Assembly: GCA_016210115.1 (NCBI GenBank) | Contig: JACQUW010000176.1 | Span: forward strand, 1-40,155 | Length of the DNA: 40,155 nt | Source of the DNA: Deltaproteobacteria bacterium | Lineage (GTDB): Bacteria; Desulfobacterota; Binatia; UBA9968 | Direction of reading: 5' to 3' | Shown: piece by piece, positions 8,838-18,218 of the stretch | Layout of the letters: every line of letters begins with the position of its first letter | How positions within the stretch are numbered: the stretch's first letter is position 1 | The notes under the pieces: generated by a model | What the model was told of the DNA's origin: nothing | The model's database searches: none | The model's input: only the letters and a program-made list of their open reading frames with translations | Made by a program: the position numbers and the translations under genes

Positions 8838-10406
8838 ATGTTTGTTGTTACTGCCACTGAGATGCGGGAGCTGGATCGGCTGACCATCGAAAAGCATGGG
8901 GTTCCGAGTCTGGTTTTGATGGAGCGGGCGGGCCAGGGTGTTGCCGACGCGATCCTGGATTGCTTCACTCGAGTCGCCAAAAAGGGAGTGTTGGTTGTTG
9001 CCGGCAAGGGAAACAATGGAGGAGACGGTTTGGTGGTGGCGCGCCGCCTCAAAAAAAAAAGAATACCCACGGAGGTGGTTCTCCTAGCAAAAAAAAAGGA
9101 GCTATCCGTCGACGCGGCCGTCAATCTTGATCGATATCTTAAGGAGAAGGGTAAGGTCTTTGAGGCGACGTCGGGTGTCCTGTCGCTCTTGACGGAACGG
9201 ATTCAAGGGAAAGGTTTAATCGTCGATGCCATCCTTGGAACAGGGCTTAAACAGGAGGTGCGAGGTCTTTACGCGGAAGCCATCGCTCTGATCAACGCTT
9301 CGGGTCTTCCGGTGGTTGCTGTGGATGTGCCTTCGGGTTTGGACTCGGATCGTGGAACTCCTCTCGGCAACGCGGTACAGGCGGATTTGACGGTAACTTT
9401 CGGCTTTCCAAAACTGGGTGAGGTCCTTCACCCCGGTCTCTCTTACACCGGCGCGCTCGCGGTAGTGGATATAGGGATTGATTCCGATGCGATCGCAGAA
9501 GTTCGGCCCCAAACAGACCTCTTGGAAGAGCGAGACGTCGGCTGGCTGGTTCCCGTCAGAGAACCCGATACGCACAAGGGAAGTTACGGTCATCTTCTGG
9601 TAATGGCGGGGTCCAGGGGCAAGACGGGCGCTGCCATCATGGCCTGCCGTGCGGCCATGCGGATCGGGACGGGTCTTGTCACGCTGGCTGCCCCTCGTTC
9701 TCTTAACGATATCTTCGCCAGCTCCATGGTCGAGGTGATGACGGAGTGCTTGAACGAGAACGCGGAAGAGCAGCTCGATCCGTTGAGCGATGAGCACTGG
9801 AATCATTTGCTCGACAAAAAAACCGCTTTGCTATTTGGTCCGGGGATTGGGACTCAGGAGTCCGCTCAGAGCCAATTAAGATGGCTTCTCCGGCGGGTTG
9901 AAATGCCCTGGGTCGTGGATGCCGATGGTCTCACGGTTTTATCACACGAGATAGAGCGTCTTCGAAGCGCCAGGATTCCGCCTGTACTGACTCCTCATCC
10001 GGGCGAGATGGCGCGGCTCATGGAGACCGATACGGCGACGGTAAACAGTGACAGAGTCGGGGTAGCGCGTTCTTTCGCTCAACGCCATCGCTGCTACATG
10101 GTGTTAAAGGGGGCACGAACCGTTATTGCGACGCCGGAAGGAAAGGCGTTCATCAATCCGACCGGAAATCCGGGAATGGCAAGCGGAGGGATGGGGGATG
10201 TGCTGGCGGGGATAGTGGCCGGGCTTCTGGCCCAGCGATTCGAAATAGAAGACGCGCTGAAGCTCGGGGTTTTTCTTCATGGGTTCGTCGCCGATTGTAC
10301 GGCCCGAATCACGGGAGAGATTGGCATGGTCGCTTCGGATATCATTGAAGCTTTGCCAATAGGGCTGAAAGAGCTGGCGGCTGGCAGGTGCGATCAGGTG
10401 CCATAA
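8838..10406 (+). CDS. nnr: Bifunctional NAD(P)HX epimerase/dehydratase
   Basis: This enzyme repairs hydrated NADH and NADPH: the N-terminal YjeF domain (about 1-215) epimerises R- and S-NAD(P)HX, and the C-terminal ribokinase-like domain (about 230-510) dehydrates the S form using ADP. Seen motifs are GKGNNGGDGLVVAR, VDVPSGLDSDRG, then GSRGKTGAA, LTPHPGEMARL, VLKGART and NPTGNPGMASGGMGD. The two-domain fusion and 522-residue length are normal for bacteria. Within the N-terminal domain an A10 run (9051-9060) and an A9 run (9089-9097) encode Lys-rich stretches and could promote slippage. Confidence 0.95.
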   Translation: MFVVTATEMRELDRLTIEKHGVPSLVLMERAGQGVADAILDCFTRVAKKGVLVVAGKGNNGGDGLVVARRLKKKRIPTEVVLLAKKKELSVDAAVNLDRYLKEKGKVFEATSGVLSLLTERIQGKGLIVDAILGTGLKQEVRGLYAEAIALINASGLPVVAVDVPSGLDSDRGTPLGNAVQADLTVTFGFPKLGEVLHPGLSYTGALAVVDIGIDSDAIAEVRPQTDLLEERDVGWLVPVREPDTHKGSYGHLLVMAGSRGKTGAAIMACRAAMRIGTGLVTLAAPRSLNDIFASSMVEVMTECLNENAEEQLDPLSDEHWNHLLDKKTALLFGPGIGTQESAQSQLRWLLRRVEMPWVVDADGLTVLSHEIERLRSARIPPVLTPHPGEMARLMETDTATVNSDRVGVARSFAQRHRCYMVLKGARTVIATPEGKAFINPTGNPGMASGGMGDVLAGIVAGLLAQRFEIEDALKLGVFLHGFVADCTARITGEIGMVASDIIEALPIGLKELAAGRCDQVP

Positions 10407-10429
10407 GGGCAAAGGCGAAAAGCCGGACA

Positions 10430-10527
10430 ATAAGAAAAAAAGGAGTTTTGAATCTTAAGTTTTTAGTTCTGAGTGATGGAGCCACTAACTCAAAACGTAA
10501 AATTAAAAACCAAAAACTCAGTCCTTG
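10430..10527. repeat. AT-rich inverted repeat of about 7-bp periodicity
   Basis: A stretch rich in gttttgaa, gttttta and gttctgag is followed after a short spacer by a roughly inverted copy rich in ctcaaaac, taaaa and aaaaactcag. The second arm reads into the start of tsaE. The period of about 7 bp and the AT bias stand out against the GC-rich surroundings and suggest a degenerate intergenic repeat. Confidence 0.4.
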
Positions 10528-11033
10528 TTGTTTTCACGCGCTCTGCCGCGCAAACCCGGAGCTGGGGAAGGAAATTAGGAAAGCTGCTGCGAGGCGGCGA
10601 GATCATCGGGCTCTCCGGGGAACTCGGCACGGGCAAGACCTGCTTTGCGCGCGGGTTGGCGGAAGGTCTTGGCGTCGGTAAAGAGGCTTGGATCCGGAGC
10701 CCCTCTTTTACCGTGATTAACGAATATGACGGCCGGTTGCCTGTTTATCATATCGATCTGTACCGGATCGATACGCCGAACGGAATCGAAGAACTGAACC
10801 TGCGCGACTACCTTTTCTCGGACGGAGTAAGCGTGATCGAGTGGTTTGAACGTCTTCCTCCAGGGGAGGTGGATGAGTTTCTGCGGGTTTCCATGGCGCA
10901 CACCAAGGGCAACGAGCGCGAACTGACCTTTGAGAGTTGCGGTGATCGGTACGAAAAAATCCTCCGGGTATTGGGCGAACGGAATCAAAGAGGAGCTGCC
11001 AGAAAGGCAAACGTTGCCGGAACAACCGGTTAG
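10476..11033 (+). CDS. tsaE: tRNA threonylcarbamoyladenosine biosynthesis ATPase TsaE
   Basis: TsaE is the ATPase partner of TsaB and TsaD in making t6A37 on ANN-reading tRNAs. Seen: Walker A GELGTGKT near residue 49, the SPSFTVINEY switch, HIDLYRID, and VIEWFERLP. The start is unclear: GTG (10473) and ATG (10476) are adjacent, and the first 20 or so residues (LTQNVKLKTKNS) come from the AT-rich inverted repeat, so the real start may be a later codon. The C-terminal tail beyond residue 165 is longer than usual. TsaB and TsaD are not in this window. Confidence 0.9.
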   Translation: MEPLTQNVKLKTKNSVLVVFTRSAAQTRSWGRKLGKLLRGGEIIGLSGELGTGKTCFARGLAEGLGVGKEAWIRSPSFTVINEYDGRLPVYHIDLYRIDTPNGIEELNLRDYLFSDGVSVIEWFERLPPGEVDEFLRVSMAHTKGNERELTFESCGDRYEKILRVLGERNQRGAARKANVAGTTG

Positions 11034-11037
11034 AAGG

Positions 11038-11066
11038 TTGAATCCGTTGGGTTCAATGGGATAAAC
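11038..11066 (+). promoter_or_regulatory. Putative promoter ahead of lysC
   Basis: TTGAAT (11038-11043) is followed after 16-17 bp by GATAAA/ATAAAC (11060-11066). The 148-bp gap between tsaE and lysC is the largest between 8 and 14 kb, so a separate promoter for lysC-cimA is reasonable. The match is moderate. Confidence 0.3.
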
Positions 11067-11181
11067 ATTCAAGAGATTTCACGCTGAGGGAGAATGGGAG
11101 CGTCAGGGGTGAAGCTGCCAGCAGTCCGTTGAGACGTTGAGCTAAGGCCAAGCCCGCAATGCCGCTTGCTGAGAGGAACAG

Positions 11182-12405
11182 ATGGCTTTGATTGTGCAGA
11201 AGTACGGGGGCACTTCGGTAGGATCCGTAGAGCGCATCAAGAACGTCGCTCAGAGAGTTCTGGCGACGCGACAGGGCGGGCATGACGTCGTTGTCGTGGT
11301 TTCCGCAATGGCCGGGGAGACCAACAGACTGGTCAGTCTCGCCCAGCAGATCGCGGAGATGCCGGATGAGCGGGAGCGCGATGTGCTGCTTGCTTCGGGA
11401 GAGCAGGCGTCTACGGCTCTGTTGGCCCTGGCGATCAAGGATCTCGGGCAGCCAGCGCGCTCTTTTCTAGGACATCAGATTCGAATTGAGACTGATAGCG
11501 CCTATGGAAAAGCGCGCATAAAGAGTATCGATTCCAGCCGCATTCTCCAGGTATTGAAAGACGGGGAAATCGTTGTGGTGGCGGGGTTCCAGGGCGTCGA
11601 TGAAGCAGACAACATTACAACTCTGGGCAGGGGCGGATCCGACACGAGCGCGGTGGCCGTCGCTGCGGCGCTCAACGCCAGCGTATGCGAGATCTATACG
11701 GATGTCGATGGCGTTTACACGACTGATCCCGGCATCTGCCCCGGTGCCAGGAAACTCAGCCGGATTTCTTATGAAGAGATGATCGAGATGGCCAGCTTGG
11801 GCGCCAAAGTTCTCCAGATCCGGTCTGTGGAACTCGCCATGAAATTTAACGTGCCTGTCCATGTCCGCTCCAGCTTCACGGATACCGAGGGGACGTGGCT
11901 GGTGGAGGAGGATCAAAGCATGGATTCGCTTTTGGTTTCTGCCGTGACTTGCGACCGCGACGAGGCCAAGATCACGCTCGTCAAAGTACCAGACCGGCCG
12001 GGGCTCGCCGCCCAGGTCTTCACGCCGATTGCAGAGGCGAACATCGTGGTCGACATGATCATACAAAATGCGAGCGCGGACGGAACCACGGATTTGACCT
12101 TTACCGTCCCCAAGGCGGACTATAAGAAGGCGATTTCACTCGTAGAGAAAACAGCGCCCGCCATCCAGGCGGAGGGGATTCGGGTGGATCCCAAGATTTC
12201 AAAGGTCTCCATCGTTGGCGTGGGGATGCGCACCCATGCAGGGGTGGCGGCAAAAATGTTTGAGGTGCTGGCCCGCGAGGGGATCAATATCGAGATGATC
12301 TCAACTTCCGAAATTAAGATTTCTGTGGTCATCAATGAGAAGTATACGGAACTGGCCGTCCGTGTGCTGCACGAAGCTTTAATCGAGCGACAGGGAAACC
12401 TATGA
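11182..12405 (+). CDS. lysC: Aspartate kinase
   Basis: LysC phosphorylates aspartate, the first step towards lysine, threonine, methionine and diaminopimelate. The kinase domain (about 1-240) shows [20 protein letters not shown] and [12 protein letters not shown]. Two ACT domains follow (about 265-405), marked by [12 protein letters not shown] and [16 protein letters not shown], and imply feedback inhibition by lysine and/or threonine. A GAGAGGA lies just before the ATG. The stop overlaps cimA by 4 nt, linking aspartate-family and isoleucine precursor synthesis. Confidence 0.97.
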   Translation: MALIVQKYGGTSVGSVERIKNVAQRVLATRQGGHDVVVVVSAMAGETNRLVSLAQQIAEMPDERERDVLLASGEQASTALLALAIKDLGQPARSFLGHQIRIETDSAYGKARIKSIDSSRILQVLKDGEIVVVAGFQGVDEADNITTLGRGGSDTSAVAVAAALNASVCEIYTDVDGVYTTDPGICPGARKLSRISYEEMIEMASLGAKVLQIRSVELAMKFNVPVHVRSSFTDTEGTWLVEEDQSMDSLLVSAVTCDRDEAKITLVKVPDRPGLAAQVFTPIAEANIVVDMIIQNASADGTTDLTFTVPKADYKKAISLVEKTAPAIQAEGIRVDPKISKVSIVGVGMRTHAGVAAKMFEVLAREGINIEMISTSEIKISVVINEKYTELAVRVLHEALIERQGNL

Positions 12406-14084
12406 AGGACGTTCTAATCTACGATACGACGCTGCGTGACGGCTGCCAGGCGGAAGACATCTCATTCACTCTGGAGGACAAGCTCAGAATTGCGGCGAAG
12501 CTGGCGGAACTGGGCATCGATTACATTGAAGGAGGCTTTCCAGGATCCAACTCGCGCGACGCGGAATTCTTCAAAGAGGTGAAAAAGCTCAGGCTCAAGC
12601 ACGCGAAGATTGCCGCGTTCGGGATGACCCGCAAGGCCTCGACCAGGCCTTCTCAGGACACTGGTTTAAAGGCGCTGCTCGATGCGGGCACGCCGGTGGT
12701 CACCTTGGTCGGAAAGACATGGGATCTCCACGTAAGGGAAGATCTGAGAATTCCAAAAAGGGCGAACCTTGAACTCGTATCGGATTCCATCGCGTATATT
12801 AAGGAGCGGGTGGACGAGGTGATTTTTGACGCCGAGCATTTTTTTGATGGTTTCCGCTGCAATCCCGAATATGCCCTGGAGTGTCTCAAAGCAGCCGAGG
12901 ACGGCGGGGCCGATTGGATCATTTTGTGCGACACCAACGGCGGCAGCATCCCTGGCGATATCCTCGCCGCCATGACAGAAGCCAAGAAGGTGATCTCGAC
13001 GCCTCTCGGAATTCACTGTCACAATGACGGAGAACTGGCGGTGGCGAACAGCATGGCGGCTGTAGACATGGGCGCGCGTCAGGTACAGGGAACGATCAAC
13101 GGATTCGGGGAGAGATGCGGAAATCTCAATCTGTGCTCTTTTATTCCGAACCTTCAACTCAAAATGGCAAAAAAATGCGCCAGCGTCGAACAGCTCAAGG
13201 AGATTCAAAAGCTCAATGACTATCGCCCGCATGGCAGCCATTTTTTTGATTCGCCGGAAATCAAGCGCTTGCTTTCCGAAGAACAGCTGAGAAAGATGCG
13301 CGAGGTTTCACATTTCTTGTACGAGCTGGCGAACCTCCGGCCCAACAAGCATCAGCCTTATGTCGGCGACAGCGCGTTTGCCCACAAGGGAGGAATGCAC
13401 GTCGCGGGGATCTTAAAAAATCGCCTGACATACGAACATATGGATCCGGAACTGGTCGGGAACAGGCAGCGGGTTCTGGTGTCGGATCTCGCCGGCCGGA
13501 GCAATATCGTTTACAAGGCGAAGGAGTACGGGATCCAGCTTCAGTCGGAGGACCATGCCATACAGGACATCCTGAAACGGATCAAAGATCTCGAAGCCCA
13601 GGGATACGAGTTCGAGGCGGCCGAAGCCTCTTTCGAGCTACTGATCCAGGAGGCTCTGGGAAAGAAGAAGAAAAACTTCAGCCTGATCGGGTTTCGAGTG
13701 ATTGATGAAAAGAGAAAAGAAGGCGAGGATCCCATTTCGGAGGCGACTATTATGGTTAGGGTGGATGGGGTCGAGGAGCACGCCGCGGCCATGGGTAATG
13801 GCCCGGTCAATGCCCTGGACCGGGCTTTGCGGAAGGCCCTGACCAAATTTTATCCTTCACTGAAGGAAATCGAGCTGCTTGACTATAAGGTGCGGGTTCT
13901 TTCCTCCGGTGAGGGGACGGGCGCCTCTGTGCGGGTGCTCATCGAATCCGGAGACAAAAGGGACCGCTGGGGTACTGTGGGGGTTTCCCGCAATGTGATC
14001 GAAGCAAGCTGGCAGGCTGTCGTCGATAGCATTGACTATAAGCTCTACAAAGATTCCAGGCACAGCCGGGAGACGAAAATCTGA
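12402..14084 (+). CDS. cimA: (R)-citramalate synthase
   Basis: CimA condenses pyruvate and acetyl-CoA to citramalate, a threonine-independent route to 2-oxobutyrate and isoleucine. The catalytic DRE-TIM barrel shows YDTTLRDG, the metal-binding [11 protein letters not shown] and [13 protein letters not shown]. The phrase [12 protein letters not shown] and the C-terminal LeuA-type regulatory domain (about 430-550) complete the protein. The long CimA subfamily (about 530-560 residues) is distinguished from 2-isopropylmalate synthase by [12 protein letters not shown] and the overall layout, but in vitro substrate is not proven by sequence. It is translationally coupled to lysC through ATGA. Confidence 0.92.
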   Translation: MKDVLIYDTTLRDGCQAEDISFTLEDKLRIAAKLAELGIDYIEGGFPGSNSRDAEFFKEVKKLRLKHAKIAAFGMTRKASTRPSQDTGLKALLDAGTPVVTLVGKTWDLHVREDLRIPKRANLELVSDSIAYIKERVDEVIFDAEHFFDGFRCNPEYALECLKAAEDGGADWIILCDTNGGSIPGDILAAMTEAKKVISTPLGIHCHNDGELAVANSMAAVDMGARQVQGTINGFGERCGNLNLCSFIPNLQLKMAKKCASVEQLKEIQKLNDYRPHGSHFFDSPEIKRLLSEEQLRKMREVSHFLYELANLRPNKHQPYVGDSAFAHKGGMHVAGILKNRLTYEHMDPELVGNRQRVLVSDLAGRSNIVYKAKEYGIQLQSEDHAIQDILKRIKDLEAQGYEFEAAEASFELLIQEALGKKKKNFSLIGFRVIDEKRKEGEDPISEATIMVRVDGVEEHAAAMGNGPVNALDRALRKALTKFYPSLKEIELLDYKVRVLSSGEGTGASVRVLIESGDKRDRWGTVGVSRNVIEASWQAVVDSIDYKLYKDSRHSRETKI

Positions 14085-14210
14085 CGTGCAAAACGGAAGA
14101 GCAAATCTAAAGGTCATCTTCACAATCTATGTCGTTACGGGTTGTTCGCCTTCTCCCGTTTGATCTCTCTGGATCAATTCCCCGCCGCTTAGTGTTAAAT
14201 TGCCTGGAGG

Positions 14211-15284
14211 ATGATGTCCGCGAATAAAAGAAAAGTTGTTGTCGCCATGAGCGGAGGGGTCGATAGCTCCGTCACTGCCGGTCTGCTCGTAGAGGAGGGA
14301 TACGACGTAGCAGGGGTTTCCCTGCGTCTCTGGGAGTGCGACCGGCAGGGGGCGCAGAGTTGCTCCGACTACATCGGCGCGAGGACAATAGCCGGAATTC
14401 TGGGAATCCCTCACACTCTGTTGGATCTACGCTCCGAATTCCTCAGGGCCGTTGCCAAACCGTTTGCCCGAAGCTACCTCCAGGGCAGCACACCCAACCC
14501 TTGTGTGGCCTGCAATCGCGATTTCAAGCTCGGGGCTCTGCTGGAGTGGGCGGCTGGACAGGGGGTGGACTGCGTGGCCACGGGCCACTACGCGCGTATT
14601 TCACGGAATCCTTCAACAGGGCACGCGTCTCTTTTTCGAGGAGCGGATCAGAAAAAGGACCAGTCCTACTTTCTCTTTGCCCTATCCCAGGAACAGCTCG
14701 CACGCACGCTGTTTCCTCTAGGCCGGCTCACAAAGGCTGAAGTCCGCCGATCTGCGAGCCGGCTTGGTTTGCCGGTGGCCGATCGCCCTGAAAGTCAGGA
14801 CATCTGTTTCGGCGACTATAAGTCCCTGGTCGCGTCGGTGAGCGACGGAAGCGAGCTGCGTGAGGGGGAGATCGTTGACCGCTCGGGTCAAGTCTTAGGG
14901 CGACACCGCGGAGTCCACAACTTTACGGTCGGCCAGAGAAAGGGACTCGGGATTTCCGCTTCGCATCCGCTGTATGTGCTGCATATTGATGCGGCCAATC
15001 AACGCGTCATGGTCGGAAGTAAGGAGGCGTTGAGGTGCAGAGGCATGGTTGTGGACGCCGTCAACTGGATCGAGCATCCGGAGAAGAAAGAGATTGCCGC
15101 CGAGGTCCAGATTCGCTATCGTGCGTCACCCGCTTCTTGTCTGGCGCGGCTCAACGGCAAGGGGAAATATGAAGTGCTTTTTGAAGACGGCTTCCCGTCG
15201 GTTACACCCGGCCAGGCTGCGGTTTTCTACAGGGGCGAACAAGTGTTGGGGGGAGGATGGATCGAGAAAGCACTGAGCGAGTAG
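14211..15284 (+). CDS. mnmA: tRNA-specific 2-thiouridylase MnmA
   Basis: MnmA installs the 2-thio group on U34 of tRNA Glu, Gln and Lys, using ATP and relayed persulfide sulfur. Seen: the PP loop MSGGVDSS, TPNPCVACNRDFKLG with the first catalytic cysteine, ATGHYARI, the second cysteine in SQDICFGDY, and FTVGQRKGLG. Length is normal. A TGGAGG directly touches the first ATG (14211), so the second ATG at 14214 is the better start. mtaB follows 7 bp later. Confidence 0.96.
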   Translation: MMSANKRKVVVAMSGGVDSSVTAGLLVEEGYDVAGVSLRLWECDRQGAQSCSDYIGARTIAGILGIPHTLLDLRSEFLRAVAKPFARSYLQGSTPNPCVACNRDFKLGALLEWAAGQGVDCVATGHYARISRNPSTGHASLFRGADQKKDQSYFLFALSQEQLARTLFPLGRLTKAEVRRSASRLGLPVADRPESQDICFGDYKSLVASVSDGSELREGEIVDRSGQVLGRHRGVHNFTVGQRKGLGISASHPLYVLHIDAANQRVMVGSKEALRCRGMVVDAVNWIEHPEKKEIAAEVQIRYRASPASCLARLNGKGKYEVLFEDGFPSVTPGQAAVFYRGEQVLGGGWIEKALSE

Positions 15285-15291
15285 AGAATTC

Positions 15292-16608
15292 ATGCGCGTC
15301 GCTATAACCACGCTGGGCTGCAAGATCAATCAGTACGATTCAGCGGTGATTCGGACGCGCCTCGCTGCGGAAAATTACTCTTTCGTACCTTTTGATGAGA
15401 AAGCGGATTGCTACATCATCAACACCTGCACGGTTACAGACCGCGCCGACTGGGAAGCCAGACAGTTGATCAGGCGGGCCAAGCGACTGAACCCAGAGTC
15501 CCGGGTGCTGGTTACCGGATGTTATGCGCAGGTCAGCGGCCACAAAGTGGCGCAAGTTCCCGGCGTTGATTTTGTAGTCGGGCTGAATCGCCTGGATGAT
15601 CTGGTTGGATTCGTCAAAGGGGGAGACGGTTCGCCTGGCAAGAACGTGGTGGTCGGGGACGTGCAGAAGGAGCGACGGGTCGACGTCTTGGGGACGGGAT
15701 TTTTTCCCGGTCATACGCGCGCGTTTCTCAAAATTCAGGAGGGCTGCAACTACCCCTGTAGTTATTGTATTATTCCGACCGCCCGAGGACGGAGCCGAAG
15801 CGTGCCTTTTGAGGAAGTCCTGAGGCAAGTGCGGTCCCTGGCCAAACAAGGATTTGTGGAGATCGTTATCACGGGAATTCATCTCGGGGGTTATGGGCGC
15901 GATCTCAGACCGAAGGCCGATCTAACCACCCTGGTCGAGACCATCGCTACTGGGCGGATGATTCCACGGCTGCGCCTGAGCTCGCTGGATCCGCGCGAAG
16001 TTCCGGATCGTTTGCTCCAGCTCATCGCGGCCTCGGATATTGTCTGCCCTCACTTGCATGTCTGTTTGCAGGCCGGGAATGACAAGATTCTAAGAGGCAT
16101 GCGTCGCAATTACGACACTTCCTATTACTATGAGCTCATGACCAGGGCGCGAAGGCTTCTGCCGCACGCGGCGCTGGGAAGCGACATTATCGTAGGATTT
16201 CCAGGTGAAAGCGAAGAGGACTTTGTGCGCTCTTTGAATTTTCTCAAATCTTTGCCGCTGACTTATTTTCACGTCTTTCCTTATTCCATCCGGACTGGAA
16301 CGGGGGCAGCGTCCTTAAACCAGCAGGTGAGCTTAGAGATAAAAAAGGAGCGGGCTAAAAACGTGCGGGAATTGGGGGCGCTGAAGAAGAAAGAATTTTA
16401 TCGCCGTTTTATTGGCCACAATGTTTCCGTATTGTTGGAAAGTGCCGTCGATAAGGTGAGCGGCGCGTACAAGGGCTACACCAGGAATTACCTTCCAGTA
16501 TTGGTGCCCGCCGATCACAGCCATATCAACCACGAGGTCGAGGTTACTATCCGGGGCGTGGAGGGGGCATGGCTCAGGGGGCAAATAGTTGGAGGGGTTG
16601 AGAATTGA
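15292..16608 (+). CDS. mtaB: tRNA ms2t6A methylthiotransferase MtaB
   Basis: MtaB adds a methylthio group to t6A37 of tRNA, so it acts downstream of the TsaE-dependent step in this same cluster. The N-terminal MTTase domain has three cysteines (TLGCKINQ, NTCTVTD, VTGCYAQ) for one cluster. The radical SAM motif CNYPCSYC near residue 150 binds the second. A TRAM-like RNA-binding region occupies about 375-435. LGCKINQYDSA and the length of 438 favour MtaB over MiaB or RimO. It is 9 bp from rnc. Confidence 0.93.
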   Translation: MRVAITTLGCKINQYDSAVIRTRLAAENYSFVPFDEKADCYIINTCTVTDRADWEARQLIRRAKRLNPESRVLVTGCYAQVSGHKVAQVPGVDFVVGLNRLDDLVGFVKGGDGSPGKNVVVGDVQKERRVDVLGTGFFPGHTRAFLKIQEGCNYPCSYCIIPTARGRSRSVPFEEVLRQVRSLAKQGFVEIVITGIHLGGYGRDLRPKADLTTLVETIATGRMIPRLRLSSLDPREVPDRLLQLIAASDIVCPHLHVCLQAGNDKILRGMRRNYDTSYYYELMTRARRLLPHAALGSDIIVGFPGESEEDFVRSLNFLKSLPLTYFHVFPYSIRTGTGAASLNQQVSLEIKKERAKNVRELGALKKKEFYRRFIGHNVSVLLESAVDKVSGAYKGYTRNYLPVLVPADHSHINHEVEVTIRGVEGAWLRGQIVGGVEN

Positions 16609-16617
16609 GGAGCCGGG

Positions 16618-17337
16618 GTGTTGGAAACCATCGATAGAGAGTTGCAATTACGGTTGCTGCAAAAGGAGTTGGGTTATTATTTTCAGAATCCCGCTCTTCT
16701 CGTGCGCTGTCTCACCCATGTCTCCTACGGCCGAAGAGAGCAAGAGGGTCACAATGAAACACTGGAGTTCCTGGGAGACGCGGTTTTAAGCCTCGCCATT
16801 AGTGAGCTTCTCATGCGCCGGTACCCTCAGAAAACCGAAGGAGAACTCTCCAAGATGAGAGCCTCTCTGGTGAACGCGGTCGTGCTGGAAGAGAAAGCCC
16901 GGCAATTAGGGCTCGGAGACTTGTTGCGTATGGGCAGGGGGGAGGAGCGCAGCGGCGGCAGGAAAAAGCGGTCGATCCTGGCTGCCGCCTTTGAAGGACT
17001 ATTGGGAGGGATTTATTGGGACGGGGGGTATGAAGCGGCCCGCGGGGTCGTGGAGCGGTACTTCGCGTCCGATATCGAGGAGAAGAAGCCGGGACTGGAA
17101 GATTACAAGACCCGACTTCAGGAAATCAGTCAAATGCTCTTTCACGTTCCTCCAACCTACACTCTGGTCGGGGAAACCGGTCCGGACCATGCGAAGCGGT
17201 TTGTCACTGAGATTGCGATCGGCGGCAGAATTCTCGGCCGGGGGGAGGGGAAAAGCAAGAAAGAATCTGAGCAGGAGGCCGCAAAAAAAGCTTTGCAGGA
17301 GCTTCAGCGCGGCGACGGCCTTGCTCAAGGGAAATAG
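16618..17337 (+). CDS. rnc: Ribonuclease III
   Basis: RNase III cuts double-stranded RNA and matures rRNA precursors. The endonuclease signature NETLEFLGDAVLSLAISE (about 43-60) and the catalytic Glu in AAAFEGLLGGIYWD are present, followed by a C-terminal dsRNA-binding domain (about 160-230) starting at DYKTRLQEISQ. Start is GTG at 16618, a few bases after a GGAG. The gene closes the RNA-related run; an ABC importer follows 61 bp later. Confidence 0.96.
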   Translation: MLETIDRELQLRLLQKELGYYFQNPALLVRCLTHVSYGRREQEGHNETLEFLGDAVLSLAISELLMRRYPQKTEGELSKMRASLVNAVVLEEKARQLGLGDLLRMGRGEERSGGRKKRSILAAAFEGLLGGIYWDGGYEAARGVVERYFASDIEEKKPGLEDYKTRLQEISQMLFHVPPTYTLVGETGPDHAKRFVTEIAIGGRILGRGEGKSKKESEQEAAKKALQELQRGDGLAQGK

Positions 17338-17398
17338 CGGATCAGTTGCAAAAGCCACGCCTTCTATACTATTAACTGTTGCCGAAACAGCCCTCAGC

Positions 17399-18175
17399 GT
17401 GAAAAGATCATTCAAAGATCTGGCGGAGCCCGTGCTGTTCTTTGTGGCCCTTCTGGTTATCTGGGAGGTCCTGGTTGAGATTATCCGTGTTCCCGCCTTC
17501 ATTCTTCCTCCACCCCGAGACCTTTACGTTTCATTGACCGAGAAGTTCCCCATTATTACGAGTCATGCGCTGATCACCTTCGGGGAAGCTCTGGGAGGAT
17601 TCGTGCTCTCGCTTGTTCTTGGGGTGGCTTTTGCCATCGGCGTCGTCTATTCGCGCCATATGCAAAATACGATCTACCCGCTTATTGTGATTCTCTATGC
17701 CATGCCGAAAAGCGCATTTGCCCCTTTAATGGTCATCTGGATCGGCTACGGATTGTTTTCCAAAATGGCTATTGCCTTTCTCGTGGCCTTTTTCCCTATT
17801 GTCGTTAATACCGTGGTAGGGCTGAAAGAAGTCGAGCCGGAGTTGCTTGACCTGGCGCGCATTAGCCGGGGGTCTCAATTTGACGTGTTCAAGAAGATCC
17901 GGCTTCCTAATTCGCTGCCGTATATGTTCGCTGGAATCAAGGTGGCGATTGTCCTCTCTGTTACCGGAGCCATCGTCGCGGAGTTCGTCGCGGCCAATGA
18001 AGGGCTCGGCTATCTCATCCTGCAGGCCAATTATAGCCTGGATACCGCGTTCGCGCTCGTCAATCTCCTCATTCTCGCGCTCCTCTCTCTGGCGCTGTTC
18101 ACGGCGGTCGATATTCTTCAAAGGAAAATCACCCCCTGGAGCGCCGAGGTGCGCCAGCTCGAGGGCGCTTTCTAA
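17399..18175 (+). CDS. ABC transporter permease, SsuC/TauC/ThiX type
   Basis: Inner-membrane permease of an importer in the nitrate/sulfonate/taurine/thiamine-precursor group. About six hydrophobic helices are visible, from AEPVLFFVALLVIWEVLV to the C-terminus, and the EAA-like cytoplasmic loop reads ELLDLARISRGSQFDVFKKIRLP, which docks the ATPase. The GTG at 17399 is chosen by where family similarity begins; no good ribosome site precedes it, and the frame continues open upstream over the end of rnc. Binding protein and ATPase follow in the same direction. The substrate is unknown. Confidence 0.88.
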   Translation: MKRSFKDLAEPVLFFVALLVIWEVLVEIIRVPAFILPPPRDLYVSLTEKFPIITSHALITFGEALGGFVLSLVLGVAFAIGVVYSRHMQNTIYPLIVILYAMPKSAFAPLMVIWIGYGLFSKMAIAFLVAFFPIVVNTVVGLKEVEPELLDLARISRGSQFDVFKKIRLPNSLPYMFAGIKVAIVLSVTGAIVAEFVAANEGLGYLILQANYSLDTAFALVNLLILALLSLALFTAVDILQRKITPWSAEVRQLEGAF

Positions 18176-18218
18176 TCCGTACTTCGCTTTGAAACCCCTG
18201 CAAAGGAGGAACAGAAAA

